A stretch of DNA of 64,000 nucleotides from a virus. The notes beneath the pieces are model-generated. The model had not been told where the DNA came from. It did no database searches and was given only the letters and a program-made list of their open reading frames with translations. Shown one piece after another: positions 8,897 through 17,904 of the stretch (position 1 is its first letter; the number at the start of each line of letters is the position of its first letter). Position numbers and translations under genes: made by a program. The stretch lies in IMG/VR virus record IMGVR_UViG_3300045974_000806, positions 1 to 64,000 of that record, one strand, 5' to 3'.

Positions 8897-9242
8897 AGCC
8901 CAGCGGGACATCCATTCCGGACTGGGCCGGCTGAAGCGTTGGTGGAGCAACAAGTGGAAGCGTCCGCTGAACCACCCCCTGCTGCTGGGCCAGACGGTGG
9001 CCCAGTTGCTGACGGAGTTCTATGCGGACCTGTACGAGGAGAAAGAGGAGATTGAGCGCCGCTTGGAGAACCCGGACGGCGACACCTCCAAGCTGCGGGA
9101 GCGCCTGCGCAGCATCACCGCGTTCCTGGGGGAAGAGGCTCCGGATGTGGCGGACGACCTGATTGACCGCTGGGAACGGGAACTCGCTGCCGGAAAGACC
9201 CCGGACCTTGGTATGCTCCCCGCCCAGGCCAAAAAGAGGTGA
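8856..9242 (+). CDS. tail assembly chaperone, downstream/frameshift ORF
   Basis: 128 residues if started at ATG 8856. The frame is open upstream only back to 8811. The sequence LKRWWSNKWKRPLNHPLL followed by QLLTEFYADLYEEKEEIE is a segment I have seen in proteins preceding myovirus tape measures. Expression could be by reinitiation at ATG 8856 (GGGAGG at 8838-8843 is 12 bases upstream, rather far) or by +1 frameshifting from the preceding ORF, which would join EATF to SDNAHL. The gene ends 3 bases before the tape measure start. Confidence 0.75.
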   Translation: MRPRFSDNAHLQREAQRDIHSGLGRLKRWWSNKWKRPLNHPLLLGQTVAQLLTEFYADLYEEKEEIERRLENPDGDTSKLRERLRSITAFLGEEAPDVADDLIDRWERELAAGKTPDLGMLPAQAKKR

Positions 9243-9245
9243 CCG

Positions 9246-11342
9246 GTGACCACCAAGATCAGCAAGGTAGGCGTCCAATTTGAAGCCAAGGGCGCGGAGG
9301 CGGTGGACCGCCAACTCACCAAGACCACCGGCCGGCTCAAGACCATTGCGGAGCGCGGCCGGGACTTCGCGGCCATGGACAAGACGGTGGCCCGGCTGTC
9401 CAAGCAGTTCGCCACCATGGGCGCCCAGTTGGAGAAGATGAACCGGTCCATGGGCATGGCCGGTGGCGTCCAGCAGATGAAGGAGATGCAGAAGGCCACG
9501 GAAGCGGTCACCAAGGCCGTGGAGGCCATGACCCAGGCCAAAGAGAAGGCCCACAAGACGGAGAAGAAGCACAAGGAGGGACGCGAGGCCCTGTCATTCC
9601 ACCGCGGCATCGCGCAAGGGTTGGAGATCGGGGAATACTTTCCGGAAGAGTCCAAGGCGGGCTTCTACCGGAATCTGGCCGGCCGCGGCGTGGGGCGCAT
9701 GGCGCGCGGTGGTGTGTCCGCGGCGGCCACGCCCTTCACCGGCCAGGAAGGGTTCTCGGAGGCGCTGCGTTCCATCCCCGGCCTGGGCGGGTGGATGGCC
9801 CAGAAGTTTGGGGCCGCCATGCAGGCCGCCCAGATGGCCGTGGGCGTGGAGCAGCAGAAGGGCGGGTTCGCCTACCTCCACGGGATGGGCCACGGTGGCC
9901 GGAACGCGGTGGCCGCGGCCCAGGCAGCAGCCGGCGTGCGCATCCCAGGCATGAACCCCGCCGCCATCACCCTGGCGGGGAACCTCGCGGCCCGGGACGC
10001 CGGCATGCTGTTGCCCGCGGGCGGCAAGGTGCAGGAACCTGGGCCGGGCCGCGTGCGGGACCGCGCCCTGGCGCGCATGGATGCCCTCAAGCACGGCGGC
10101 CTCAAGGAACTGGCCCGGGTGGGCGCGGAGCAGCGCGCGGAGACGGCCGGCCTGGAAACGCCCGCGGAAGCCCGGGAGCGCGGTGAGAAGACGGAGCGCG
10201 CGGCCCAGGAAAAGGGCATCCGGAACGCCAAGGCAGCCCGGGAGGCGGCCCGCCGGCGGGCGGAGAACGCGGACTTCAACGCCCCCTTTGGGGACATGAT
10301 CAGTGCCGGCATCCGGTTTGGCCTGGACCCGCGGCAGGCCATCCAGGCAGGCAGTGAACTGGTGAACACGGCCGGGCTGAACTTGGAGGACGTGTCCAAG
10401 GGCCGCCTGACCACCGCAATGGCCGCCCAGCGCAGGTTCGGCGTTGGGATGGGGGAATCGGGCACCATGATGCGCGGGGAGCGCAGCGGGGCGCTGGGGG
10501 GGTCCTACGAGTCCAACCTGCAAGGGGCGCTTGAGACGGCCCACAGCATGGGCCTCCGCGGCCAGGACGTGTCCAACTACGTGCGGGACATCGCGTCCAA
10601 GGTGCAGTCCTTTGAGCAGACGGGCATCCCGGTGGCCCGCAAGAGCCTGGGGCAACTCCAACTGGGCCTTGCCCAGGTGGTGGGCGGGATGCGCGGGCAG
10701 GTGCTGGGCCAGCAGTTGATGGGCACGGTGCAGAACATTGGCATGAACGGTCCCAAGGACGCGGCCCAGATGCTGGCCTTCCGGCAGATGGGTGGGTTCA
10801 GCGGCGGGAACATCAACGACTACTGGGCCGCGCAGAAGAAGATGGCCGCGGGCGGAGACACGGAGGGCCTGGGCCGGATGCTGTCCGCGGTGCAAGAGGG
10901 CCTGGACGAGCCGGGCGCCAAGTCCCTGGCCGTGAAGAACCTGCTGGGCCGGCTGGGCGTGAACATCAACCCGGGGGAGGCGGACGCGTTCACGGGCGGT
11001 GACACCAGCATGTTGGAAACGTGGCGTGGCCAGATGGCCGCCGGCGGGAAGGCGGCCGGGCGCGTGGGCGGGGAACTGGCCGGTGCCCAGGCCACCGGGA
11101 CGGAGCAGGAAGTGGCCGCGTCAGAGGCCGCCAAGTACGCGTCCGGGGAGAAGGTCATCACCGCCTTCCTTGAGTTTGAGAAGGTGTCCAACCAAGGCAT
11201 CAAGGACGTGGCCGTGTTCGGCAAGGAACTGGGCCAGATGGCCGGCTGGGCCGCAAAGACGTCGGAAGAGTTCACGGGCATCCTTGAGAAGTGGAAGAAG
11301 ATCACGGATGACACCCTGCACAAGATGGGGCTGGCCCAATGA
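9246..11342 (+). CDS. tail tape measure protein
   Basis: 698 residues, GTG start. It sets tail length and occupies the tail lumen before DNA ejection. The N-terminal 110 residues are a coiled-coil-like helix rich in K, E, A and M (AEAVDRQLTKTTGRLKTIAE). The centre is Ala/Gly/Arg-rich with further helices (residues 280-345), and the C terminus is helical. No long hydrophobic segment stands out. If the family rule of about 1.5 angstrom per residue holds, the tail would be about 100 nm; that is inference. It follows the chaperone pair, as expected, and overlaps the hub gene by four bases. Confidence 0.88.
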   Translation: MTTKISKVGVQFEAKGAEAVDRQLTKTTGRLKTIAERGRDFAAMDKTVARLSKQFATMGAQLEKMNRSMGMAGGVQQMKEMQKATEAVTKAVEAMTQAKEKAHKTEKKHKEGREALSFHRGIAQGLEIGEYFPEESKAGFYRNLAGRGVGRMARGGVSAAATPFTGQEGFSEALRSIPGLGGWMAQKFGAAMQAAQMAVGVEQQKGGFAYLHGMGHGGRNAVAAAQAAAGVRIPGMNPAAITLAGNLAARDAGMLLPAGGKVQEPGPGRVRDRALARMDALKHGGLKELARVGAEQRAETAGLETPAEARERGEKTERAAQEKGIRNAKAAREAARRRAENADFNAPFGDMISAGIRFGLDPRQAIQAGSELVNTAGLNLEDVSKGRLTTAMAAQRRFGVGMGESGTMMRGERSGALGGSYESNLQGALETAHSMGLRGQDVSNYVRDIASKVQSFEQTGIPVARKSLGQLQLGLAQVVGGMRGQVLGQQLMGTVQNIGMNGPKDAAQMLAFRQMGGFSGGNINDYWAAQKKMAAGGDTEGLGRMLSAVQEGLDEPGAKSLAVKNLLGRLGVNINPGEADAFTGGDTSMLETWRGQMAAGGKAAGRVGGELAGAQATGTEQEVAASEAAKYASGEKVITAFLEFEKVSNQGIKDVAVFGKELGQMAGWAAKTSEEFTGILEKWKKITDDTLHKMGLAQ

Positions 11343-12802
11343 CGGCCGTCAAGCCCATCCCCGGCTTCCAGGGTTCCCGCACGTCCGGAGCCAAGGTCAC
11401 CCTCTACAGCCACGCGGATGACCCGGTGCTGGGCGAGGCCCAGAAGTCCCGCATTGAGGTGGTGGGCCACGGGAACATTCCGGAAGAGGCCCCGTCCGTG
11501 GTGTCCATCCAGACCTCAAAGAGCCTGGGCGCCGCGTCCGGAACGTGGTCCGCGGAGGTGAAAGCGCCGGCCCATTCCGGACAGGCGGACCTGCTGGAAC
11601 GGGTGGTGGATGACGACTGGGTTGATCTGTCCCTCACGGTGAACGCGCGCAAGACGCACATCATGCGCGGGCAGGTGGACACCATGCGCCGGCGCACGGC
11701 GGTGGGCGGGAACGGCGCCACCACGCGCGTCTATTCGTTCAACGGCCGGGACCACGGCGCCATCTTTGAGAAGAGCAACATCTGGTTCAACCAGTTCACG
11801 TCCGTGAACGCCATTGCCGGCCAGTTGGGCATCCGGCTGGGCCAGCGGATTCCGGTGGGACCGCCCAACGCCATTGTGGAGCAACTGCTCTACGGGATGC
11901 TGGACGTCCTGCATGACGCCGGCAACGCGAACTGGCGCCTGCCCCGGAGCATGGGCGTGCTGGGCGGCGCGGCCCTGGTGGACGCCATGCCCTTCCTTGA
12001 CGGGGACTTTGACAATGACCCGCCGCGGGAAGCCAACCTCGTCACCATGGACACGCCCAATGGGCGGCCCCTGTGGTCCTTTGCCCAGGAATGGGCGGAC
12101 CCCATGTTTTGTGAACTGTTCTGCGACCTGACGCCGGCCGCGGGCGGTCCCATCTACATGGACCCCAACAAGGAGTACGGCGAGGACGACACCATGATGG
12201 CGGTGTTCTTCCGGAACAAGCCGTTCCCCACCACCGCCAACCCGGGCGGCCCGCTGCTGTCCAGCCTGTGGGGGAACATCCCCATGGTGGAGATTCCGGA
12301 ACAGTACATCAGCAACATGGACGTGGGCCGCGGCGGCACGGAACGCTTCACCATGTTCACCGTCTCACCCCAGGTGGTGCAGGCGGTTTCTGACGTTGAC
12401 TACACCGCGCCGCTGTGGAGCCCGGAGGACGTGGGCCGGCACGGCGTGCGCCAGTTCGCCGTGGAAAGCCGCTACGTCACCAAGCAGGCAAACCTGCTGA
12501 CCATGACCAAGGCCCAGCGGGAACAGGTGGTGTCCTGGCACGCCATTGCCCCCTACCTGCTGAACGGGAACATCACGCTGGGCGCGCTCTTCCCAGGCAT
12601 CCGCGTGGGCATGCGCCTGCGCATCGTGAACGAACGCAGCACGTTGCAGGAAAGCTACTACGTGGAGGGCGTGAGCCACCGGTGGAACGCGCGCACGGGC
12701 GGCAGCACTTCCCTGGTGGTGACCCGCGGGTGGCGTGGGACGGACGAGGCATACATGAACGCGGTCTACAAGCTGAGTGACCGGTATGAGGTGGCAAAGT
12801 GA
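11339..12802 (+). CDS. baseplate hub protein (gpD/gp27-like)
   Basis: 487 residues, ATG overlapping the tape measure stop. The N-terminal domain is beta-rich with the order seen in hub proteins of the P2 gpD/T4 gp27 group (TSKSLGAASGTWSAEVK, then DLLERVVDDDWVDLSL and THIMRGQVDTMRRR), describing a tail-tube-like beta domain with a distorted loop. The C-terminal part (RIVNERSTLQESYYVEGVSHRW was seen as separate strands, RIVNERST and YYVEGVSHRW) matches late-control type proteins. It lies between the tape measure and the spike, the normal hub position. Assignment is by motif resemblance and synteny. Confidence 0.8.
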   Translation: MTAVKPIPGFQGSRTSGAKVTLYSHADDPVLGEAQKSRIEVVGHGNIPEEAPSVVSIQTSKSLGAASGTWSAEVKAPAHSGQADLLERVVDDDWVDLSLTVNARKTHIMRGQVDTMRRRTAVGGNGATTRVYSFNGRDHGAIFEKSNIWFNQFTSVNAIAGQLGIRLGQRIPVGPPNAIVEQLLYGMLDVLHDAGNANWRLPRSMGVLGGAALVDAMPFLDGDFDNDPPREANLVTMDTPNGRPLWSFAQEWADPMFCELFCDLTPAAGGPIYMDPNKEYGEDDTMMAVFFRNKPFPTTANPGGPLLSSLWGNIPMVEIPEQYISNMDVGRGGTERFTMFTVSPQVVQAVSDVDYTAPLWSPEDVGRHGVRQFAVESRYVTKQANLLTMTKAQREQVVSWHAIAPYLLNGNITLGALFPGIRVGMRLRIVNERSTLQESYYVEGVSHRWNARTGGSTSLVVTRGWRGTDEAYMNAVYKLSDRYEVAK

Positions 12803-14082
12803 CCAACCGCATCCAGGCCCGCGGCTTCCAGGGCGGCGCCGTGAAGTCTTCCGGAGTCCCCGCCGGCGGCATTGAGGCCCAGCACGGACTGCGCGCGCAC
12901 GGCATGCTGCTGTCCGGCGTGGTGATTGCCTCCTACGTGCAACTGGACGGCAACCCGGCCCTTCCGGAAGGCCACGTGCAGCGGCCCACCGCGGTCTACT
13001 GCGACGTGCTCATCTACAGCACGCGCGCGGCCCTGCGCGGGCAAGTCATCTATGCCGCCATGGTCGCGGACAGCGTGGGCCTGCACGGCGGCCACGTGTG
13101 GATTCCTCGCGCGGCCACGCTGAACATCGCGGGGGAAAAGACCGGCCTCCCGGTGGTGGACCCACGGGACCTCGACGGGGACCACGTGCTGGTGCAGTTC
13201 CTTGACGACAACCTGAACAGCCCGGTGATCACCAGCCGCATCCCGCACCCCCAGGCCGGGCTTGGCAACGAGGAGTTCCCCCAGGCCGGCCACCGCGTCC
13301 TGCTGAAGGTTTCAGACGGCACCGTGGACTTCCGGAAGCATCAGGGGACGTTCCAGGGTGTGGACGCCAACGGGAACTTTCTGGTGGACTCCACGCGCGC
13401 GCACGGCGGCAAGTACACGCTGGGCGGCGGGGAAGACGCGGGGAAGAACGCCATCTTTGGGAACCAGACGTTCACGTTGCCCAACGTGGCCAAGTTCACC
13501 GTCCTGGGCGTGGAGGACCAAGGCAAGCACGCGCCCAACAATGAGAAGTTCCGGCTGGTGCTTGAGGCCAACAAGCTGACCGTCCAGATGATGGATGACC
13601 CGCTCAAGTCCGTGGTGCTGGACACGGACGCCAAAACGCTCACCGTGAAGCTGGGCGCGGAGAACAAGTCCCTGGTGCTGGACGAGAACGCCGGCAGCCT
13701 CACCGTCAAGCTGGGGGATGACAACAAGTCCCTGGTGCTGAACGGGACGTCCCTCACCGTGAAGCTGGGGGACGCCACGCATGAACTGGTGCTGGACCAC
13801 AGCGCCTTGGAAGCCAAAGTGGGCGGGGACGGCCTCAAGCTGGAACAGTTTGGGCCGTCCGCGGTCCTGGCTATTGGCGGCGGTGGGGACTTCGCGGTGT
13901 CCTTCAACCAGTTGGACGCGTGGTGGACCGTGGTGGGGCCGCTGATTGCTAGCCACGTCCACCCCACCACCGCCCCTGGCGCCCCCACGCTCACATCTCC
14001 GGCCATTGCCACTGTGGGCAGTGCCCCTCCCCAAGCCCTTTGGAAGCTGGCCGGCCTCAAGGTCCGCGCCGGCAACGCATGA
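12799..14082 (+). CDS. baseplate central spike protein (gpV/gp5-like)
   Basis: 427 residues, GTG start overlapping the hub stop. The spike trimer punctures the host envelope at the tip of the tail. An OB-fold-like segment with GDHVLVQFLDD and NSPVITSRIPHPQ is seen at about residues 128-155 and corresponds to the gp5/gpV N-terminal barrel. Residues about 250-335 hold four approximate 18-20 residue repeats ending in SLVLD, SLVLN or ELVLD, with LTVKLG in each, as expected for a triple-stranded beta-helix needle. A Pro/His-rich end follows. Confidence 0.87.
   Translation: MTNRIQARGFQGGAVKSSGVPAGGIEAQHGLRAHGMLLSGVVIASYVQLDGNPALPEGHVQRPTAVYCDVLIYSTRAALRGQVIYAAMVADSVGLHGGHVWIPRAATLNIAGEKTGLPVVDPRDLDGDHVLVQFLDDNLNSPVITSRIPHPQAGLGNEEFPQAGHRVLLKVSDGTVDFRKHQGTFQGVDANGNFLVDSTRAHGGKYTLGGGEDAGKNAIFGNQTFTLPNVAKFTVLGVEDQGKHAPNNEKFRLVLEANKLTVQMMDDPLKSVVLDTDAKTLTVKLGAENKSLVLDENAGSLTVKLGDDNKSLVLNGTSLTVKLGDATHELVLDHSALEAKVGGDGLKLEQFGPSAVLAIGGGGDFAVSFNQLDAWWTVVGPLIASHVHPTTAPGAPTLTSPAIATVGSAPPQALWKLAGLKVRAGNA
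13579..13794 (+). repeat. tandem beta-helix repeats within the spike gene
   Basis: Three well matched 42-base units start at 13639, 13699 and 13753 (period 60 then 54), with a more diverged unit before them near 13579. Each encodes LTVKLG, a charged turn and LVLD or LVLN. The DNA is conserved as well as the protein, so recent duplication is likely. Such repeats lengthen the needle of the spike. Confidence 0.8.
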
Positions 14083-14089
14083 GGAACCC

Positions 14090-14449
14090 ATGACCACCAA
14101 GCAGGCCGCCCTGGCGGCAGCCATCCACGGCACCATGCCCTTGGAGCCATCTCCGGCCCCGGTCCCCGCCCTGGTGGACCTCCCCCTGCGCCTGTACTGC
14201 GATTCCATGGCGGAGGCCCTGCTGGGCACGGCACCTCCGGCCGCCACGCCCCCAGGTGCCCCTGGCGTGCTCACCGCGGCCTACCCATCCCCGGTTGCCC
14301 CCACGCCCGGGCCACACGTGGCCGCGGCGTCCAACGGCACCCTGCCGGCCACCACGGACGCCGTGCTGTGCCAGATCCACGTGGACGCTTCCGGAAACGC
14401 CCACGTGTTCAACGGGACCGTCTGGAAGAAGCTCAAGTTCGACCCATGA
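14090..14449 (+). CDS. small Pro/Ala-rich baseplate-region protein
   Basis: 119 residues from ATG 14090, with GAGGA at 14081-14085 just upstream. An in-frame extension into the spike gene is rejected. The centre is Pro/Ala/Thr-rich (PPAATPPGAPGVL), and the C terminus ends with HVFNGTVWKKLKFDP, a short beta element of the kind found at the ends of phage fibre and tip proteins. I do not recognise a family. Its place after the spike suggests a tip or PAAR-like role, but no PAAR motif is visible. Confidence 0.7.
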   Translation: MTTKQAALAAAIHGTMPLEPSPAPVPALVDLPLRLYCDSMAEALLGTAPPAATPPGAPGVLTAAYPSPVAPTPGPHVAAASNGTLPATTDAVLCQIHVDASGNAHVFNGTVWKKLKFDP

Positions 14450-14485
14450 CGGCCGGCCCCTTCCCCAGGTAAGCTGGCCGGCACC

Positions 14486-16447
14486 ATGGCGTTCACCATC
14501 ACTGACGCAACCATCCGGAACGTGAACGACGCAGACGCCACCGCCGCGGCGTCTGACTTCATCCCCATGTCCCGGCTGCTGCGCGCGGTGGCGGAGGAAG
14601 CCCGGGAGAGCGCCACCAAGGACGCAAAGTTCTTCAAGAGCCTGCTCTACTACTTTGAGTTGGAGGTGCCCAAGAAGCTGTCCCCCGGCCCCAACAAGTA
14701 CCTCTACCCCCTGGTGCTGCCTCCGGAGTCCTACGGGATGACGGAGCCCTTTGCGGTGGAGCAGGCGTTCACCCTGGGCGGTGGGCTCTTTGTGGAGGAA
14801 CAGGGTGTGGTGGCCAGGACCATCACGCTTTCCGGAACCACCGGGTGGGCGCCCCGGAAGCAGAAGGGGCCGGTGTCCAACTTCAATTTCATCTCCGCAC
14901 CCCAGCACCGCACGTGGCGCCGTGACGTCACCAAAACGGTGAAGGCCCTCACCGCGCTTTCCGGACAGCGGCACTTTCAGTTCCTGCAAGACACCGTGTT
15001 CCGGACCTACGGGGACCTGAAGCAGGACCCGGCCACGTCGGAAGACACCAAGCTGTACTTCCACAACGTGCAGGACGACGAGCATTGGCGCGTGTTCCCC
15101 ATGTCGTTCAGCATGAGCCGGAGCGTGGCACAGCCGCTGCTCTACAAGTACGACATCCAACTGCTGGCCGTGGCTCCGGAGTCCGTTCCGGAAGAGAAGC
15201 TGTCCGAGGACGGCCCCGTCATGGCGGCCCTCCGGAACCCGTTCCGGGTGATCAAAAGCGCGGTGGACAACATCCGCGCCGCGGTGCTGGACCTGTCCGC
15301 GGTGACGGGGGAACTCCGGGCCGTCAACGGCAAGTTCACCAGCCTGCTGGATGGGGCCGTGGGCATTGCAGACGCCGCGGAGAAGTTCCTCGACGGCACC
15401 GCCACGCTGATTGCCCAGCCGCTGTCCCTGGTGGAGAACACCATGAAGGCCGGCAATGACGCGCTGCTGGAATGGAACACCGGCGTGGCCTCCGGCTCCG
15501 CCATTGGCCCGCCGGCCAACCTGCTCAACAGCATCCGGAAGATCATTGACTCCCTGGCCCTGATTGGAAGCTACCCGGGCTCTTTCCGGAACAGCATCCA
15601 GGCGGAGGTGGACAAGTTCCTGGCCCAGGCGTCCCTGGCCTACCGCAACAAGGCGTCCCTCAAGGCGGCGGTGAACAACATCCCGTCCACGCTCCGCGGC
15701 TTCTCATCCCAGGCCCGCGGGACCACGCCCAACCCGGGCGACTACGCGCGGTCCCTGGCGTCCCTGGGCCTGGGGCAGGACACCCCGCGCTACGCCAGCG
15801 CCGTGGAATACGTGCTTGAGATGGGGGACAGCCTGGAAAACCTCGCCGCGCGCTACCTGGGGGACGCGCGGAACTGGAAGTACATTGCCCTGTTCAACGG
15901 CCTGAAGGCCCCCTTCATCAGCCAGGACGGCCTGCCGGGCACGCTCCGCTGGGGGGACAAGATCCTCATCCCGTCCACCGCGGCGCCGGCGGTGGTGGCC
16001 ACCAACCCCGCGGTCCTGGGCACGCGCGCCAATGAGCCGGGCGCCGTCCAGGCCCTGGGCCGGGACCTGCTGTTGACCGCGGTGGACCGGGATCAATTTG
16101 ACCTTGTGATCGACGCAGACGGCGGCGGCATTGACATCAAGCTGACGGACGGGGTGGCCAACCTGAAGCAGGCCATCCGGACGCGCATCATCACGGAGAA
16201 GGGCACGGACATCCTGTACCGGAACCTGGGATGCTCCCGCGTGGTGGGCCTGGGCTTGACGGAGGTGGACCTTGAGACGGCCAAGATCCGGCTGGTGGAG
16301 GCGGTGGGCGCGGACCCCCGCATCGCCGCGGTCACCAACGTGACGTTCAATCTGGTACAGCCTGACGGGGTGGAGGCGGACCTCACCGCGGAAGTCCGCG
16401 GGTTCTCGCGCCCGGAGCAGGTGGTTGTGGTCACCCCCGTTGTCTAG
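14486..16447 (+). CDS. baseplate wedge fusion: N-terminal baseplate domain + LysM + gp25-like domain
   Basis: 653 residues. Residues 1-230 form an unrecognised domain. Residues about 441-495 are LysM-like (MGDSLENLAARYLGDARNW, then GDKILIP), a sugar-binding or baseplate-dimerisation fold. Residues about 523-650 match the gp25/gpW baseplate wedge family (GRDLLLTAVDRDQFDLV, IRTRIITEKGTDILYRNLG, VEAVGADPRI). In T4 the LysM-bearing gp53 and gp25 are separate baseplate proteins; here they are one chain. The next gene encodes the J/gp6 partner that normally follows gp25, which supports the assignment. Confidence 0.87.
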   Translation: MAFTITDATIRNVNDADATAAASDFIPMSRLLRAVAEEARESATKDAKFFKSLLYYFELEVPKKLSPGPNKYLYPLVLPPESYGMTEPFAVEQAFTLGGGLFVEEQGVVARTITLSGTTGWAPRKQKGPVSNFNFISAPQHRTWRRDVTKTVKALTALSGQRHFQFLQDTVFRTYGDLKQDPATSEDTKLYFHNVQDDEHWRVFPMSFSMSRSVAQPLLYKYDIQLLAVAPESVPEEKLSEDGPVMAALRNPFRVIKSAVDNIRAAVLDLSAVTGELRAVNGKFTSLLDGAVGIADAAEKFLDGTATLIAQPLSLVENTMKAGNDALLEWNTGVASGSAIGPPANLLNSIRKIIDSLALIGSYPGSFRNSIQAEVDKFLAQASLAYRNKASLKAAVNNIPSTLRGFSSQARGTTPNPGDYARSLASLGLGQDTPRYASAVEYVLEMGDSLENLAARYLGDARNWKYIALFNGLKAPFISQDGLPGTLRWGDKILIPSTAAPAVVATNPAVLGTRANEPGAVQALGRDLLLTAVDRDQFDLVIDADGGGIDIKLTDGVANLKQAIRTRIITEKGTDILYRNLGCSRVVGLGLTEVDLETAKIRLVEAVGADPRIAAVTNVTFNLVQPDGVEADLTAEVRGFSRPEQVVVVTPVV

Positions 16448-16455
16448 GAGCCGTC

Positions 16456-17898
16456 ATGCCCAGTCCCAACCTGAAGTCCTATGAGCCCATCCACCAGCAG
16501 ATGATCAACGTCATGGTGTCCCGCACGTCCCTCACGGACGTCACGGATTCCAGCGTGTTCAAGCACCTGCTGGCCGCGCCAGCGCGGGAGATGGACGAGA
16601 TTTACTTCCAGATGGGGCTCTTTCCGGACCTGTTCTCCATCGACACGGCATCCGGCGACGACCTTGACCGGCGTGCCGCGGACATCCAGCCCGGCCTGCT
16701 GGTGCGGACGTCCGCCACCAAGTCCACCGGCGTGGTGGTGTTCACGCGTTCCGGAACCGTGGGGGACGTGTCCATCCCCGCCGGCACCGTGCTCAAGACG
16801 CCCAGTGGCGTGAAGTTCATCACCATCATTGACGGGGCCATCACCAACGGCAATTCATCTTCCGGAAGCGTGTCCGTCCTGGCCCAGGACGCCGGCACCG
16901 CCGGCAACGTGGCTGCCCTCACCATCACCCTGTTCAATTCCAAGCCCGCCGGCGTGGACGGCGTGTCCAACCCCTCCACGCTCATTGGCGGCCTGGACAC
17001 GGAGACGGATGACGCCTTCCGCGCACGGCTCAAAGCCTACGTGGCCTCCCTGGCGCGCTGCACGCCCCAGGCGTTGGAGTTCATTGCCACCGGCGTGACG
17101 GCCACAAACGGCCAGCGCGTGGCGTTCGCGCACGTGGTGGAGGACGCCGTGGACCGCGGGGAGGTGTACCTCTACCTTGACGACGGTTCCGGAACCATTG
17201 AGACGTCCACGCACGTGAGCACTCCGGAGAACCTGACGCAGGGCCTGGGCGGCCCGTTTGGTGACGGGGACAGCGCGCTGGGCGGGGAGCAGTTCCTCCG
17301 CACCAACTTCAAGCCGCTGAAGGTGGACCTTGCCAACGTGTCCGCCAGCATCTCCCTGGTGAGCGAGGGCACCGGCGCGCGCGGGACGCTCACCTACGGC
17401 GTGGACTTCCTGCTGAATGACCCCGCCGGCGAGTTCAAGATGACGCCGGCCCTGGTGGCCGGGGAAGTCATCAAGGCCACCTACACGTATTACGGCGGCC
17501 TGATTGGTGAGGTGCAGCGGATTGTGGACGGCGACCCGGAGGACCGCACCAACTACCCAGGCTGGCGCGCGGCCGGCGTGCGGGTCCACTGCCTCCCTCC
17601 CCAGATCCTGCAACAGGTGGTGAACGCCAACGTGCTGGTGGCGGAAGGGTTCGTGAAGGGCGTGCCGGTGAGCGGCGGCTACACCACCGGGTCTGTCCTG
17701 GCCGCGGTGGCGGAGGCCATCAGCGCCTACGTGAACAACCTGGGCATCTCAGGGGACGTGCTCCGCAGCGAACTCATCACGCGCATCATGGAGGTGCCTG
17801 GGGTCACCAACACCACGCTCAACACGCCGGCCACGGACATCATCATGCTGGACAACCAACTGGCCCGCATCACCATCGCAAACATCCTGCTGTCCTGA
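16456..17898 (+). CDS. baseplate J-like protein (gp6/gpJ family)
   Basis: 480 residues, ATG 16456 with AGGAG at 16446-16450. Baseplate J proteins form the wedge ring that couples receptor binding to sheath contraction. The family order is visible: a helical start, then VVVFTRSGTVGDVSIPAGTV with a PSGVKF segment, then DAGTAGNVAALTI and the GVDGVSNPSTLIGGLDTETD stretch leading to DDAFRARLKAY, all typical of baseplate J. The C terminus (LRSELITRIMEVPGVTNTTL) is the usual helix and strand ending. Follows the gp25 domain gene as in most contractile systems. Confidence 0.92.
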   Translation: MPSPNLKSYEPIHQQMINVMVSRTSLTDVTDSSVFKHLLAAPAREMDEIYFQMGLFPDLFSIDTASGDDLDRRAADIQPGLLVRTSATKSTGVVVFTRSGTVGDVSIPAGTVLKTPSGVKFITIIDGAITNGNSSSGSVSVLAQDAGTAGNVAALTITLFNSKPAGVDGVSNPSTLIGGLDTETDDAFRARLKAYVASLARCTPQALEFIATGVTATNGQRVAFAHVVEDAVDRGEVYLYLDDGSGTIETSTHVSTPENLTQGLGGPFGDGDSALGGEQFLRTNFKPLKVDLANVSASISLVSEGTGARGTLTYGVDFLLNDPAGEFKMTPALVAGEVIKATYTYYGGLIGEVQRIVDGDPEDRTNYPGWRAAGVRVHCLPPQILQQVVNANVLVAEGFVKGVPVSGGYTTGSVLAAVAEAISAYVNNLGISGDVLRSELITRIMEVPGVTNTTLNTPATDIIMLDNQLARITIANILLS

Positions 17899-17904
17899 CC
17901 TCTC

